DNA from: Tamarix chinensis
Lineage: Eukaryota > Streptophyta > Magnoliopsida > Caryophyllales > Tamaricaceae
Length of the DNA stretch: 64,000 nt
Direction: 5' to 3'
Assembly (NCBI GenBank): GCA_030549775.1
Contig: CM060177.1
Location: forward strand, 66,827,638 to 66,891,637
The position numbers and the translations under genes were made by a program. The notes beneath the pieces were generated by a model that ran no database searches, had not been told where the DNA came from, and was given only the letters and a program-made list of their open reading frames with translations. Below are positions 25,691 to 37,474 of this stretch, in pieces. Position 1 is the first letter of the stretch. Each line of letters opens with the position of its first letter.

Positions 25691-26080
25691 TCCACTTTAA
25701 ATGATTAGTGTCTTAAGTATCTTATTCAAAGGCTTTCACCAAACATGCATAAGTCACCACACATCACAAATCATAAAATTCCATAATTACACTTTAATTA
25801 CCAAATACACGTGATAACCCAAAACTCTAAGCAGCCTCAAAATCCATAGTTAACCACTCCAAACCCTAATTCAGTGTCCTCCATACCCTTAATTTCCTCC
25901 ACGTGCTATTTTCCATCCCAAGTGCTCAAACACCCAAACAACACTTACATTACCTTCCTTACATCCCAGATTAACTTTCCACACGTAAATTTCATACCCA
26001 TGCAGACATTAATCCCCCCATGCAAACCTTCGAACCTTTTTCATACAAACCCTAAAATTCCACGTGAAGCCCTAAATTCA

Positions 26081-26240
26081 ACCATGCAACCCCTAATATC
26101 ACCATACAACCATCAATATCACCATGCAAGTCTTAATACCACCATACAACTATAATTACCACCATACAAACCTTAATATCATCATACAAACCCTAATACC
26201 AACATACATCCATTAATACCACCAGGTAAACCCTAGATTC
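26081..26240 (+). repeat. 20-bp minisatellite, eight units
   Basis: Eight tandem units of exactly 20 bp related to ACCATACAAACCTTAATATC, with no indels between units. The 93-codon frame at 25874-26155 overlaps the array and is not a gene. Confidence 0.9.
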
Positions 26241-26345
26241 CGTCATACAAAACCATAAATTCAATCCAACCAAAACCAAAGATTCACCCATTCCAAACCC
26301 TAAATTCAAGCCATAAAGATTCTTCCACATAAAATCATAAATTAG

Positions 26346-26662
26346 AATCTCCCAAGGAAAACTATAAATTGAATTCCCCCAAGCAAATCATAAATTAGAT
26401 TCCCCCATATAATATCATAAATTACATTTTCCCAAATAACATCATGAATTAGATTCTCCCAAACAAATTATAAATTAACTCTCCCAATCAAATCATAACT
26501 TAAATTCTCCCATATAATATTATAAATTACATTCTCCCAAATAACATCATAAACTAAATTCTCCCAAACAATTCATAATTTAATTCTCCCAATCAATCAT
26601 AAATTAAATTCTCCCATATAATATCATAAATTGAATTCTCCCAAATAGCATCATAAACTAGA
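26346..26662 (+). repeat. 26-bp minisatellite with a 4-unit higher-order period
   Basis: About twelve monomers of 25-27 bp ending in TTCTCCC. Monomer starts cycle ATATAATA, AAATAACA, AAACAAAT, AATCAAAT. The ATATAATA monomer recurs at about 26407, 26512 and 26616, a higher-order period of 104-105 bp. Confidence 0.88.
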
Positions 26663-28149
26663 TTATTCCTTATAAAACCATAAAATTAGGTCAACTCACT
26701 TCCCTTAGTCAACTTCTTTCCCCATCCTCCTTTTTCATCCTTCCTCTCACACAAACCACATCGACTTCCTCACATACACAACACATATCATCATACATAA
26801 TTAATACACATACCATGCACAACATACTTCAACTCCAAGTCATACCACATATAAAATATTTAATAATAATAAACGATAGATACATAACATGCGAAACACA
26901 TAATACACATAAGCACATAAAAGGCCTTAGCACTCCTTACCTAAAACGATACCGGTCTTGGAGCACGCTCCTATTCCACTTGAGGGATTTGATTGGGCCC
27001 ACCTATTATGGGGAAGAAATACTATGATTAGCTTCCTTCCTATACTACTATTAGTTTCTAATTTATCTTAAGTCTTGATTCTTAATTAATTATGCCCAAA
27101 CCCACTAAAACATTAATACATACTATTATAATTTAAAGTAAAAAGGTGATATAAGGGTTTCTACCCTTTACCTAAATAAAGTTAGTAAAGGTAATAATAA
27201 TAATAATATTTATTATAATAATAATTTTAATAATAACAAATTATTACTAATAGTAGTAATATTAATAGAAAACTTAATAATAATAATAATCTAAGCCTTA
27301 AAATTACAAAGTGGATTTCGAAACCTCCCCATTTAATGATAATACTATTTGAAATGTAAAAAGATATTAATATTGTACATATACTTATTATATAAAGTTA
27401 ATATGGTTAATAATAATAATATAATTAGTAATAATGTTAAAAATGCTAAAAATAATAATAAAAGGCAAAGCTACGAGACTTAATTAAAATTTTAGGTTTC
27501 TAATTCTCCTGAAATAATTGCAGTATCAAATAACTGATTATACTAACAATAATAATATTAATTATATTATTAATAATAATATTAAACATGTAATAATTAC
27601 ATTAAATGGGAAAAATTCGAGAATAATAATTTATCTTACTCAATAATACTCCCAGACCTGTCAACCAAATTTAGAAATTAAAATACAGTCAATATTACTA
27701 ATAATAATAATTATAATAATAATAATTAAAGTTGAATTAATACTAAAATTTTGGCTAAAATTAGAATAATTATAAATAATTCAAAACTAAGTACTTAAAA
27801 TGTCTATGGCATCACCTTGAGTTGGAGGATGAAGGTGGAACCGGCGATGGTTCCCGGAGGTGGCCGGAAAATGGATCTAAGAGAGGTAAAAATGAAGAAA
27901 AAGAGGGAAGGGGTAAGGAGAAAAATAAAATAAGCTTATGGTTCGGTGGAGGATACTTAGTAGAAGATTTTGAGTGGTTTATAGGGTGGCAGAAGCGGCG
28001 TATGTGGCGGCGGGCGATGGTTTAAGGTCTCGGGGTAAAATTTTCTGTCGAAGCAACTAACCAACTTTGTGCAATTATGGAGGCTTGTACAAGATGAATC
28101 GAAGGTTGTGGTTAGTTTAATTAATTAGGGGGTATTGCAGGGAACATAT

Positions 28150-28985
28150 TGGTAGCAAGAGGAGGTGTTTAAGTTGGCCGGGGAAGGAGATAATGGCGTC
28201 TGAAGTCACGGTGGTGGGCGATTCTCACTTAGGGTTTCGGAAAGGAAGAAGTCTCGACCACACTCACAACCAGACTATATATAGATTTTAGATGGGTTAT
28301 TAGGGTTTTGGGGGTCGCGTGGATGATATTTATTGCTAGGGTTTTGGTGGCCGGTGACAGAAATCGGGCGGCATAAGTTTGGGTCGGGGTCAAACTTTCG
28401 CGAAGCCAGAGAGAGAGAATGAGCGAGAGTTAGGGGTAATTGATTATTCCAAGCTAATGTTCGAGCCGAGAGGAAGAAAAAGAGGGGTGAATCGGTCGGT
28501 CAAATTCCGCGTAGCCGTCGCCACCATTATCGGGCGCAGGAGTTGCAGCAGCGGCGACGTCGGGGAAGAAGAAAGGAGGAGATGGGGGGCTGGACCGGTT
28601 CGCGGGAAAGAAAGAAAGAAAAAGGGAGGGAGACCGGGCGGTCGGCGCGGGTCGAAGGATTATTAAACGCAACGCGGCGTTTTCGTGAGAAATGACAAAG
28701 AACGCGGCGCAGCGTGGGAACGACGGACGAAGGACGCAGGTAACGTTTAATGAAACGTTGCGTCCTGATGGAAAAACCATCAAAACGCGGCGCGGGGAGG
28801 GGGACGACGGAAGAGCCAGCGTCGCGCTGCTGGGCTGGGCGGAAGGAAAAGAAAAGAAAGACTGGGTCGCGCTAAGGAAAGGAAAAGAGGAACTGGGCCG
28901 CTGGGCTGGCCCAGTTCGGAGAGGAGAAAAAGAAAAAAGAAAAGAAGAAGAAAGAAAAGAAAGAAAAAGGAAAAATAATGGTTTG
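28150..28985. other. GC-rich, purine-rich segment of LTR-C
   Basis: This part of LTR-C contains repeated CGCGGCG and GGCGACG words and later grades into a GA-rich run. Short frames on both strands (up to 109 codons) lack any recognisable domain and sit in biased sequence, so I do not call genes. Confidence 0.5.
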
Positions 28986-30599
28986 GGATAATTAAATTAA
29001 TTAGAATATTTGGAATATTTAAAAATAATAATATTTAAATAAAATAATATTTAAATCCCTTTTTAGGCTAAATTAGGATTTTTAAAAGATTTTCCATAAA
29101 TTCCTTTTTAATTAGCAAAACACCCTAATTTTCTTCAATTAAATTATTTATAAAATTAATATTAATTTGAAACTATTTTATCCTTCTTATTTTAAATAAA
29201 ATAATTTATTTAATTAATTACCAAATAAAATCCTTAATTAGTTAACATACCCAAATTCCTCCTAATTAAAATACTTATAAATCTCTTCTTGAATTTTCCT
29301 AGTTAAATATCCTTTTATTTTATTAAAAATAATTTATTTAAATAATTCTTATAATAAATATCCTTTAAATGTAGTTTATAAAATTAGAAATTTTCGGGGC
29401 ATTTCATTACCCTTCCAGTGGGTTATATTACTGTATTGCCCTTTATACTTATCTAAATTACCAAATTACCCTTAGGCCCATTAAGTAACTACTCTTTATG
29501 TTTGTTACACTTGTCATATTTCCCATTTGATTGGTTAGATTACCAAATTTCCCTTTTAGTTGGTTAAATTACCAAATCACCCTTGTTCATTGTTATAATT
29601 ATCATTTTTCCCTTTTAATTGGTTAAATTAATAAATTGCCCTTCTCTATTATTATATTTACCATTTCGCAATTTTAATTGGTTAAATTACCAAAGTTTCA
29701 TTCTCCATTATTATAATTACCATTTTGCCCTTCTTCATTATTATATTTATCAATTTTCCCCTCTTTCTATAAATTACCAAAATACCCCTTTCCATTATAT
29801 TTAATTCACCAAAATGCTTTCTTACACCCAAAAATTACCAAGTTATCCCATTTCCTTATAAAATTACTTATATGCCCTTCTTCTTTGTCCATTTACCATT
29901 TTGCTCCCTTTACTCTTATAATTTACCATGTTGCCCTTATTATACCACTTTTACTAAAATACCCTCACTATATAAAATATTAATATTAATGCTCCATACC
30001 CATTATCTAACTCTACCAACTGTTGTTATTTATCATACTATTCATTAACACCTACACTTATTTAGGATACACTTTTATATAAGAAATATTACTAAAATGC
30101 CCATAGGGCCCATAATAAAAATATTTATGCAAAAAATGGCCACATTAACATAACATATCATATATAAGCACTTAACATTTTTATTAACCACCAAGATCCT
30201 TCCTTAAGCATTATTTCTACATATGACACATAACTTAGCATGCTTTCCTTTTTATCAATCAATACAAGCAACTAAATAAATTATACTTAACAATATATAT
30301 CATGTATATAAACATATTAAAAATCCTAATGTGCTAGTATACATGTATCAATACGTTTAAGTAAGGTTTAACGGTTACCTTATTTCCCGCAAAAATCAAA
30401 CCTTACCGGTACTCCGCTTAAAGATTCAAGCTTTGATTAGCAAAATCAATACATAATACCCATAATTAGTATATTAGAAATAGGAAAACCAAAAAAGGAT
30501 AAAACTTTATAAAAACTTAATTAATGACATATTTTACTTAACCATTAATATACCCCAATTATTAACTCAAATAAGTTTGAAAACCATGTAGAACTCACG

Positions 30600-31930
30600 C
30601 TACATGAGCAGGGTGAGATACATGCAGATTAGGAGGGAAGAAGGGTCGAAGGAAGGGTGGAAGAAAGGAGGGGGTGTTGGTTCGGGTTGGGGTTTTAGGG
30701 GCTAAGAGGAGGATAAGTGGAGGATAGTTAGGGTAGAGGCTGGTGTAGGGGTGGAGTGGGGGTATAGGTGGTGGTTATGGATAGGTTATTGGAGGCCAAG
30801 GGCGACAGAGGCGGTGGTTAAGGATTGCAAAGTGGGTTGTAGGGATGGAAAAAGAGAAGAGGGAAGGGAAAGGAAGGAGGAAAAGGAGAGGTTGTAGGGC
30901 TAGGTTTCGGCTAAAGGAGGACGTGGAGTGGTAGAGGAGGTTGTAAGGAGTAGATTGGTGGCTTGGGAGGCGACAGAAGCATTGGAATGACAACACATGG
31001 TAGAGGAGTAGGGTGGAGGCCAAGAAGAGGGGAGAAAAAGAAAAGGAAGAGGGGTGGCTACAAGGGGCTGACATGGTGGTGCAGGGTGGTATAGGGAGTG
31101 GTAAGAGGTGGTTTAGGGGGTTAGTAGGGTGGTGGAAGCAGCGGTCAAAGGTGGTGGAGAAAAAAACAAGGGAAGGAAAGAAGAGGAGAAGAAGGGAGAA
31201 GAGGGGGTCGGGTGATGGAGAAAAAGGGGCCAAAGGAGGAAAAATTGAAGTAGGAGAGAAGAAGAAAAAGAAGAGGGAGAGTAGGGGAGGTAGGTCGCCG
31301 ACTAGGTGGCTATGGTGGTCAATAGTAGGGTGGCAGTTGCAGGGATAGGGAGGAGGAAAATGGAAGGCATGCGAGGGAGGGGTTGCAGGTAGTGTTTGGT
31401 CCGAATATGGGAAGAAATGACAGGGGAGAGAGAGAGGGAGGGAGGGAGGGAGAGAGAGAGAGAGAGAGAGTGTGTGTGTGTGTGTGTGTAATAGGGGGAG
31501 ACAGGTGATGGCAGGCGGCGACAAAGGAGGCTGACATGGCATGCAAGTTGACGGTCGGGGAAGGAGAAGAGAAAGAAGAAGAAGAAGAAGAAGAAGAAGA
31601 AAAGGAAAGGAAGGGCATGCCAGCTTGGCAAAGGAGAAAGAAGAGGGAGCAGTTCGGCCTGTGTGTGAGAGAGAGGGAGAGAAAAAAGGGGGGAGTTGGG
31701 CCGGACTAATCAGGGGAGGAAAGGAAAAGAAAAAGAAGAAGGGGGAATGGATTGGGCTGGAGTTATCACACGGGAGAGGGGGAAAGGAAAAGGAGGAGTG
31801 GGTCGGTGGCCCATGGAAAAGGGAGGGGAAGGTGAGTAGACCGAACATCTCGAAGAAGAGAAAAAGAAAAAAAAATAAAACAGAAAGGACATGAAGAAAT
31901 GAAGAAAAAGGAAAACGAAAAATAAAAAAT
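30600..31930. repeat. Purine-rich tract of LTR-B with GA, GT and GAA microsatellites
   Basis: Strongly strand-asymmetric GA-rich sequence with (GA)n then (GT)n at about 31450-31490 and (GAA)n at about 31574-31602. Minus-strand frames here, including one of 357 codons at 30775-31848, are Ser/Pro/Phe/Leu-rich because the strand is almost all pyrimidine. Equivalent tracts occur in LTR-A, LTR-D and the nested LTRs without a conserved reading frame. Confidence 0.85.
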
Positions 31931-32334
31931 GGAGAGAAAATAAAATGAAATAATTTTTGAAATAATAGAATTTAATATTTTTGATAGATAAATTAATTTA
32001 ATATAACTTAATATATTGGTTTAGAAAGGAAATTTTAGTAAAATATTAGTTTGAAAAATTATTTAAATAAAATGAGTATGATAAAATAACAAAATATTTA
32101 TTTTAATTTATTAAATATTTAATCCATAAACCAATTAAATTAAATAAATTTAAAAGTTAATTTAGTCCAAATAAAGGTTATTTATTAAATTATAGGTTTT
32201 TAAAATTTTTGGGTATTACACATTTGGTTACCGTTCATGATGATCCATCATTATTTATCAACTATATTTTATTATCGTTGAGCGATGGACTATGATTTCA
32301 CATACCATGGAAACTTATTAAAAAAGACACATAA

Positions 32335-32470
32335 AGTCCCGGTAGGAGCCAATCACCAAGTGGAGATAAGTCCAGGTTGAAGCCAATCACCAAAATGGAC
32401 ACAAGTCCAGGCTGAAACCAACTATTATGGACAAAAGTCTAGGCTGAAGCTAACCACCTAGGTAATAAGA
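32335..32470 (+). repeat. AGTCCAGGCTGAAGCCAA array in G1 3' LTR
   Basis: Three to four imperfect copies of a ~36-40 bp unit containing AAGTCCAGGCTGAAGCCAAT followed by CACCAANNTGGACA. It corresponds to the array at 46095-46225 in the 5' LTR and a decayed inverted form near 53600-53700 in G2. Confidence 0.75.
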
Positions 32471-33808
32471 CCCTTTAGTATTGAAAACACTAGTAGATCA
32501 TTAGTGTCTAAGGTAGGTAAGGCACTGAGACCTCTTAAGATTCCACACGAAGGCAAAGTTCGAAGGCACCAAAATGCCCAAAGGAAGACTAACCCTTCAT
32601 AGCTAATTGAGGATTAGGTAACCCAAACCCAAACCCACACTCAACTCAAATTTATTTTTCTTTACATGATTAATGTCTTATTCAAAAGATGGGTGATCAT
32701 ACAAGGCCCATATAAAGCAAGTAAGTTAACTATCATATTAATCCTTTCCTTTCCATTTTTCCCAACTAGGTGGGTTTACCATTTAATCTTAGCCAATATT
32801 ATTCATATCCACCGTTATATTTAATTCCATCCTAAGTGAAGTTTCATTACTCATTTCTCAATTAACCTCACTTATCATTAGTGAAATGCCCATTTAATCC
32901 TTCCATTACCCATAAGATATACCATAACGCATAATCCAATTTGATATTTTAATTAGGCTAATAGTCCATGATAAAATATTTATTTTATCCCATTAATAAT
33001 CTCAAAGCATAACCAAACTAAAAAGAAGTAATTTAAGCAAACTAATCAAACCAGTCGATTGGTCTGGAACAACCGATCGATTGGTTGCACCAACTACTCA
33101 ATCAATTTGGGTCGATTAGTTGCTTGGTTTGACTAAACCAGGCCATGCTTTCTTCAAACTGGTTGTTCGGTTTAGGTGAATCAGTCGATTGTTCATAGAG
33201 TAGTATGTTGGTAGTCGATGGATTTAAGTAGAGAGTAAGACCAAAGTCTCTATAGGTGTACTGGTCAATGGGTTGGGTCAGCTAACCGACTGTTCTAGGA
33301 ACCTGTTGAGTAGTTTGACCTAACAAGTTAATCAAGTTTTCCTAATACAACACCAAATCACGAAAATCATGTAGATTCTTCCATATAAATAATTTTTAAT
33401 CTTGTTAAAACATGTATCAACATCAAATAACATATTTCCAACTGAAATAACGTGCATTTCTCATCAAAATATCATCATAGCCTCCTTTTATCCATTTTCA
33501 TGTTATTACTTCATGACAACATGCATCATTCAACCTAAGATGGAACCTATCATGCAGGAACACTTACCAAACATTTTAGAAGCAAGAATCACTTACTTGA
33601 TGTAAGTAAAATCCTCTTTAAAAAGAGATTCCATTGTAGGAATCTCTTAGCTTTGAAAAAATTAAAATTAAAGACTTAAACTCAGAAATTATACAAAAAT
33701 ATTATAAAATTTTGAATCTTAGAACTGAATAGAGTAAAAACAAGCCAACTTTAGGCTAAAATAGAGAAAAGGCTAACTAAAATATTCAACCTTTTCCTAA
33801 AATCTTAC

Positions 33809-34741
33809 TGAAGCGAACTCCAAGTGGAGTTCAGTAAAAAATTACACGGAAAACGCAAGAACAACCGAACAGGAACAGGGATAGGGTAATCGAGACTGCC
33901 CGATTTAAATCCTCGAAATCGAGAATAACAAAAATGCCGGAAACCGACAATAAACGATGCAAGATCGTAAGAATTAAGCTGATAGCTTTATTTCATATAC
34001 TGAAATTCATTCGAACCAACTGTCCTTCTTACATAAAGATCGAAGCTTTATATAGGGCAGCAACCAGCTAAGGTGGATGGAAGCCGAACGTTGGGCAACG
34101 GTCGAGAAGGTGGAGCGGGTAGAGTGAATTAAAGGTGGGTAACTCCCATTAATGGTGGTCGACGAAGAAGGCGAGATCAGAGGAAGAAGACGACTCGGGA
34201 AGGGCTGTGTGAGGGGTGAAAGTTGTGTTGACCGAACGGGTTGGACTGGAGGGTTTGATAAAGAAGGCAGGCGTAAAGGCTGTGGACCGGGGAGACGGGG
34301 TGCGTTTTGGTTTTGGGCTTTTGTTTGTTTTTTTTTGGTTGAGAAATAGTGGGCTTTGGGGTGTGGTAGGATTAAGGAAGATGTGGGAATTTGAGGGTGG
34401 TTTAATGATGGATTAGGCAAATCCCACTTAACTAGCTGCTTAATACCCTTATTACAAGATAAAACTAAATAAACAAAACAACGATCATAATAGTAGAATT
34501 TTGCTAATTGGCGATAATGCCATTATTCTTGCTAATAATTTAAAACTTGAGTATGTCTTCTCAGCAACAGGGTCCCGTTTTTGATAGCACCATCTTGAAT
34601 CCTTTTCCCCGCTTGCTTGGCTTAGATTGTCAATTTTCTTGATTATCCTGCAAGACAATAATACAAATATAATTAATTATTTTTAAAGGATAATTAGTGC
34701 TTTTTTTAGTAAGGGTACTAAGGGTATTCGGGCTTTCATCA
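33809..34741 (-). mobile_element. 933-bp solo LTR in G1 3' LTR
   Basis: TG...CA ends (TGAAGCGAACTCC ... GGGCTTTCATCA on the plus strand) and perfect 5-bp duplications CTTAC at 33804-33808 and 34742-34746. Read on the minus strand it has a TATA box TATATAAAG at about 34045-34053, and AATAAA at 33992-33987, about 55 bp downstream, so U3, R and U5 order is minus. It is absent from the collinear G1 5' LTR near 47560. The 137-codon minus-strand frame at 34007-34420 is U3 sequence with no domain. Superfamily is undetermined. Confidence 0.9.
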
Positions 34742-35311
34742 CTTACTCTGCCTTGCTTGAGAACAAAAATAAGAAATAACTAGAGACAGAATTAGAAGAG
34801 TGTGCGAAAATAGATTAACAAGGCTCAATTAGTGGATAGAAGAGAGGGAATGTATGACTTAAGAAAATTTGGTGGCTCAAAAGAAGGTGAAATGTAAGGT
34901 TGATTGGGGTTATTTATAACCAACTAATTGAAGGGAATTAGTGCAAGTTTAGAGATCAACTCAAAACCTTATCATTGACTATTTGATTTAGATCAAAATG
35001 AATAGATTTGTCTAAGATTTGCTAACCTAATATCCATAGCTCAAATGGTGTCTCTAGAGAACTCAGGTTAATTAGGCTAAAATTTGCATCCATGAATGGA
35101 GCAATAAGAATTTAGCATGAAGGAAATGTTCTTGCTACTCAGAAGCATGCTTGAGATCTAAGTATTCATTGTTAAACTCATTTCAAGGAGAGGGGAGGAA
35201 GAAGACTATTGCTCATATCATCTATCTCCCTAATTTGTCCCAATCAACCTCTAGATTAAATTGATACAATATTTTGTGTTAAATGCATCATAAAAATGGT
35301 TAGGAATATCT

Positions 35312-36417
35312 TCAGATCTGCATAGCTTTTCTATCAATCTTTCTCATCCATACTTAAATCAAATGAATGTGCCAATTTGTCTCCTCAATCATCTCGGGTT
35401 CGAGAACGAGTGTCTCACTGATAGTGTTCCTAGATAAGGGACTAAGGCACGTCCTTCCATATAAGATTTTGAAAGTTTCCATCTTGATACTAGTGTGATA
35501 ACTATTGTTGTAGGACAACTTGGTCAAGTCTAGAAGATCTTCCTAGATTCCATCAAAATCTAGCACATAAGCTCAATACATGTCTTCCAGAGTCTGAATG
35601 GTCCTTTTACTCTAATCGTTCGTAGTTGGGTGAAATGTTGTACTCATCTTCAATTGAGTATCGAAGGTAGCTTGTAATTTTTGCCAAAAGCATGACAAGA
35701 ACTTAGAGTCTTGATCGTAAATAATGTCCTTAGGAGTTCCATGAAATCTCACCACGTGCTTTATGTAGGCATTAACTAGTTGTTCCATGCTCCTATTTTC
35801 CTTTATTGGTATGAACACAACCGACTTAGTAAAATGATCCTAGTTACCCAAATAGAATCAAAACCACCACGGATTCTCAAAATACCAACCATGAAGTCCA
35901 TTGATACTTTATCACACTTCCACTCGATAACTTATAGTGGTTGTACTAACCTTGTCGGTCTCTTATGTTTAATCTTAACCTTCTGACAGGTTAGAAATCA
36001 GGAAACAAACTTTGCCCCTTCCTATTTATGTGGGACTGCCAATATACCCTCTTCAGATCCTTATATAAATCATCCCCTATAGGGTGAAAATAGTAAGTGC
36101 AATGTCCTTCCTCAAATATCTTCTTCTTGAGCTCTACACACGCCTATAGTATACAACATTTTCCACGGTATATGATACTGCCATCCTTATGGATTTGGAA
36201 CCCTTCTATTGTGCCTTTTGCAATACCATTTTGGATTTTCTTGAGCTTGATATCACCAACTTGGTTTGCTTGGATCTCCTTAATGATTGAAGATGTGATG
36301 GTAAGTTTGCTCATTCTTACCTTTAGACTTCCAATAGTGATATGTTCAATTTCAATATTCCTGATCTCTTGGCATAGATGATCTTACAATATAATCATGC
36401 CCAAAGAATATGATGTC
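35312..36417 (-). pseudogene. Ty3/gypsy integrase remnant of G1
   Basis: Minus-strand integrase. The HHCC zinc-binding region is near 36000-36125 (EEGHCTYYFHP, then DLKRVYWQ; the distal cysteines are damaged). The catalytic core begins at WTSW/SMDFMVGI-like sequence near 35890-35910, followed by DHFTKSVVFIPIKEN and a second Asp in YDQDSKF near 35700. The catalytic Glu is replaced: the expected S-E-R reads S-K-R, with Lys codon 35608-35606, directly after an in-frame TAG at 35614-35612. The region continues through TIQTLEDMY and YNNSYHTSI to about 35316, where it ends without the usual C-terminal domain because the 3' LTR fragment abuts. It is inactive. Confidence 0.85.
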
Positions 36418-36799
36418 TTCCTACTAAGTGCATATGCCACCATATTAGCTTTACCCTCATGGTAAGTCAATTTTAGGCCATAGTCCTTGACTAATTCTAA
36501 CTACTAGCATTGTCTCAGATTTAACTCTCGTTGAGTGAAGATGTACTTCAAGCTCCTATAATCGGTGTAGAACTTAAACTGAACTCCACAGAGATAGTGC
36601 CTCCAAATCTTGAGAGCAAAAGCTACCATAGCAAGTTCCAGGTCATGCATCAAGTAATTTTGTTCATGCGGCTTTAGTTGTCGTGAGGCATAAGCCACCA
36701 CCCTTCCATGTTGCATCAGCACGCAACCTAGCCCATGCTTGGAAGCATCACTTTATACTTCAAAATCATCAGTTCCACTTAGTAATGTGAGCAATAGGT
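36418..36799 (-). pseudogene. RNase H remnant of G1
   Basis: Minus-strand RNase H of a Ty3/gypsy pol. Visible motifs in order are [12 protein letters not shown] (36720-36760), [46 protein letters not shown], and near 36418-36464 the HEGKANMVAYALSRK segment at the RNase H / integrase junction. The acidic residues of SDAS, DLELA and TDYRSL are kept, but there is an in-frame TAA before SDAS and further stops downstream. At 36800 the domain is cut by LTR-D; reverse transcriptase resumes on the other side at 42295. Confidence 0.88.
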
Positions 36800-37474
36800 T
36801 GTAACACCCCCAAAATTCACTACTGAAAAATTTTGTTTTATTAAAATAATGAGCAAAAGCAAAATAACAAAACTGTGAATTCTGGGGATATTACTGCCAC
36901 ACTTAGTATCAGACCAATTCACTCCTACCGTTCCAGTACCAAGTGTTAAGGCTAAAAGAGAAAAGTACAACTTAAAAGAAACTCAAACATATTTAAATTA
37001 GAGTAGCGTATACAACACTTTACAATAATAAAATCCACTAGTGGTGGTTACAAATCAATAAATACATTGAAACAATAAATTTTAAAGGAAAAGAGTACAA
37101 TCCCAAGATATTCCGGATAGTACCTTACGCTCTTTCCTGAGAACCCACTTGAATAGCACATGAAAAGGACCTGCAAGGGACACTACCTATTGAATAGGCA
37201 GAGGCCCCACAAATGGAACCCTTCAGTACTACAGTACTGAGTAACCCTTTAAAACACACCTAACATCAGGCCCACAATGCAACACATAATACTACATACA
37301 TACATAATGAAAGGTACATACTTAATATCCACATTCATACATCCACATACTTAACAAATCAATCAAATATTAATATAATAGGCCATAGAGAACAATCAAC
37401 ACTTCTAGGCCTTAAGCTCTTAGTCCATCATTACCAATCATATCGGATTATAAATATATGTGTGAGTGCGGGAA

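Larger units (their letters stand above)
24665..29406 (+). mobile_element. LTR-C: solo LTR inside LTR-B
   Basis: This 4742-bp unit from TGTAACACCCC to TTTTCGGGGCATTTCA is bounded by perfect duplications TTACC at 24660-24664 and 29407-29411. The insertion point lies in the AATTACC minisatellite of LTR-B, which continues on both sides. It has a conserved dyad near 24757-24798, a CAGTAC...GTACTG hairpin at 25117-25135, triplet modules at 25335-25690, two further minisatellites (26081-26240 and 26346-26662), and a GC-richer segment about 28150-28920 with several GCGGCG/CGCGGCG stretches, unlike its neighbours. It is a solo LTR with no coding content. Confidence 0.95.
22355..32220 (+). mobile_element. 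LTR-B: solo LTR hosting LTR-C
   Basis: It runs TGTAATACCCCCAAAATTC to TTTGGGTATTACA with perfect 5-bp duplications CATTT at 22350-22354 and 32221-32225. Without LTR-C and its duplication it is about 5.12 kb. The allelic copy of the host repeat in the G1 5' LTR has the uninterrupted site at about 45967-45985, which confirms the insertion independently. It carries the hairpin at 22776-22791, triplet modules at 23075-23530, an AATTACC minisatellite on both sides of LTR-C, a purine-rich tract at 30600-31930 and an AT-rich end. There is no internal region, so it is a solo LTR. Confidence 0.93.
21453..35311 (-). mobile_element. G1 3' LTR, split by LTR-B and a 933-bp solo LTR
   Basis: Collinear with the G1 5' LTR (45096-48190) once the insertions are removed. 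Pieces are 21453-22354, 32226-33808 and 34747-35311, about 3.05 kb in total. Shared landmarks include the CAGTATGCTACNNTNNGAGTAAG-like core at 21922-21950, the AGTCCAGGCTGAAGCCAA array at 32335-32470, palindromic TCGA boxes near 33049-33330, and CATCAAATAACATATTTCC near 33421. Homology stops near 35311, about 65 bp before the LTR outer end, and integrase sequence follows at once. The end of pol, the polypurine tract and the start of this LTR are therefore deleted. Confidence 0.75.

Noticed and set aside
28379..28991. 95-109 codon frames in the GC-rich part of LTR-C
   Set aside because: Both strands are open because of low stop density in biased sequence; there is no domain and the region lies between a perfect pair of LTR target duplications.
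30775..31848. 357-codon minus-strand reading frame rich in Ser, Pro, Phe and Leu
   Set aside because: It lies in a purine-rich tract of LTR-B; the pyrimidine strand rarely makes stops. No domain, no conserved frame in the matching tracts of LTR-A or LTR-D, and frames exist on both strands.
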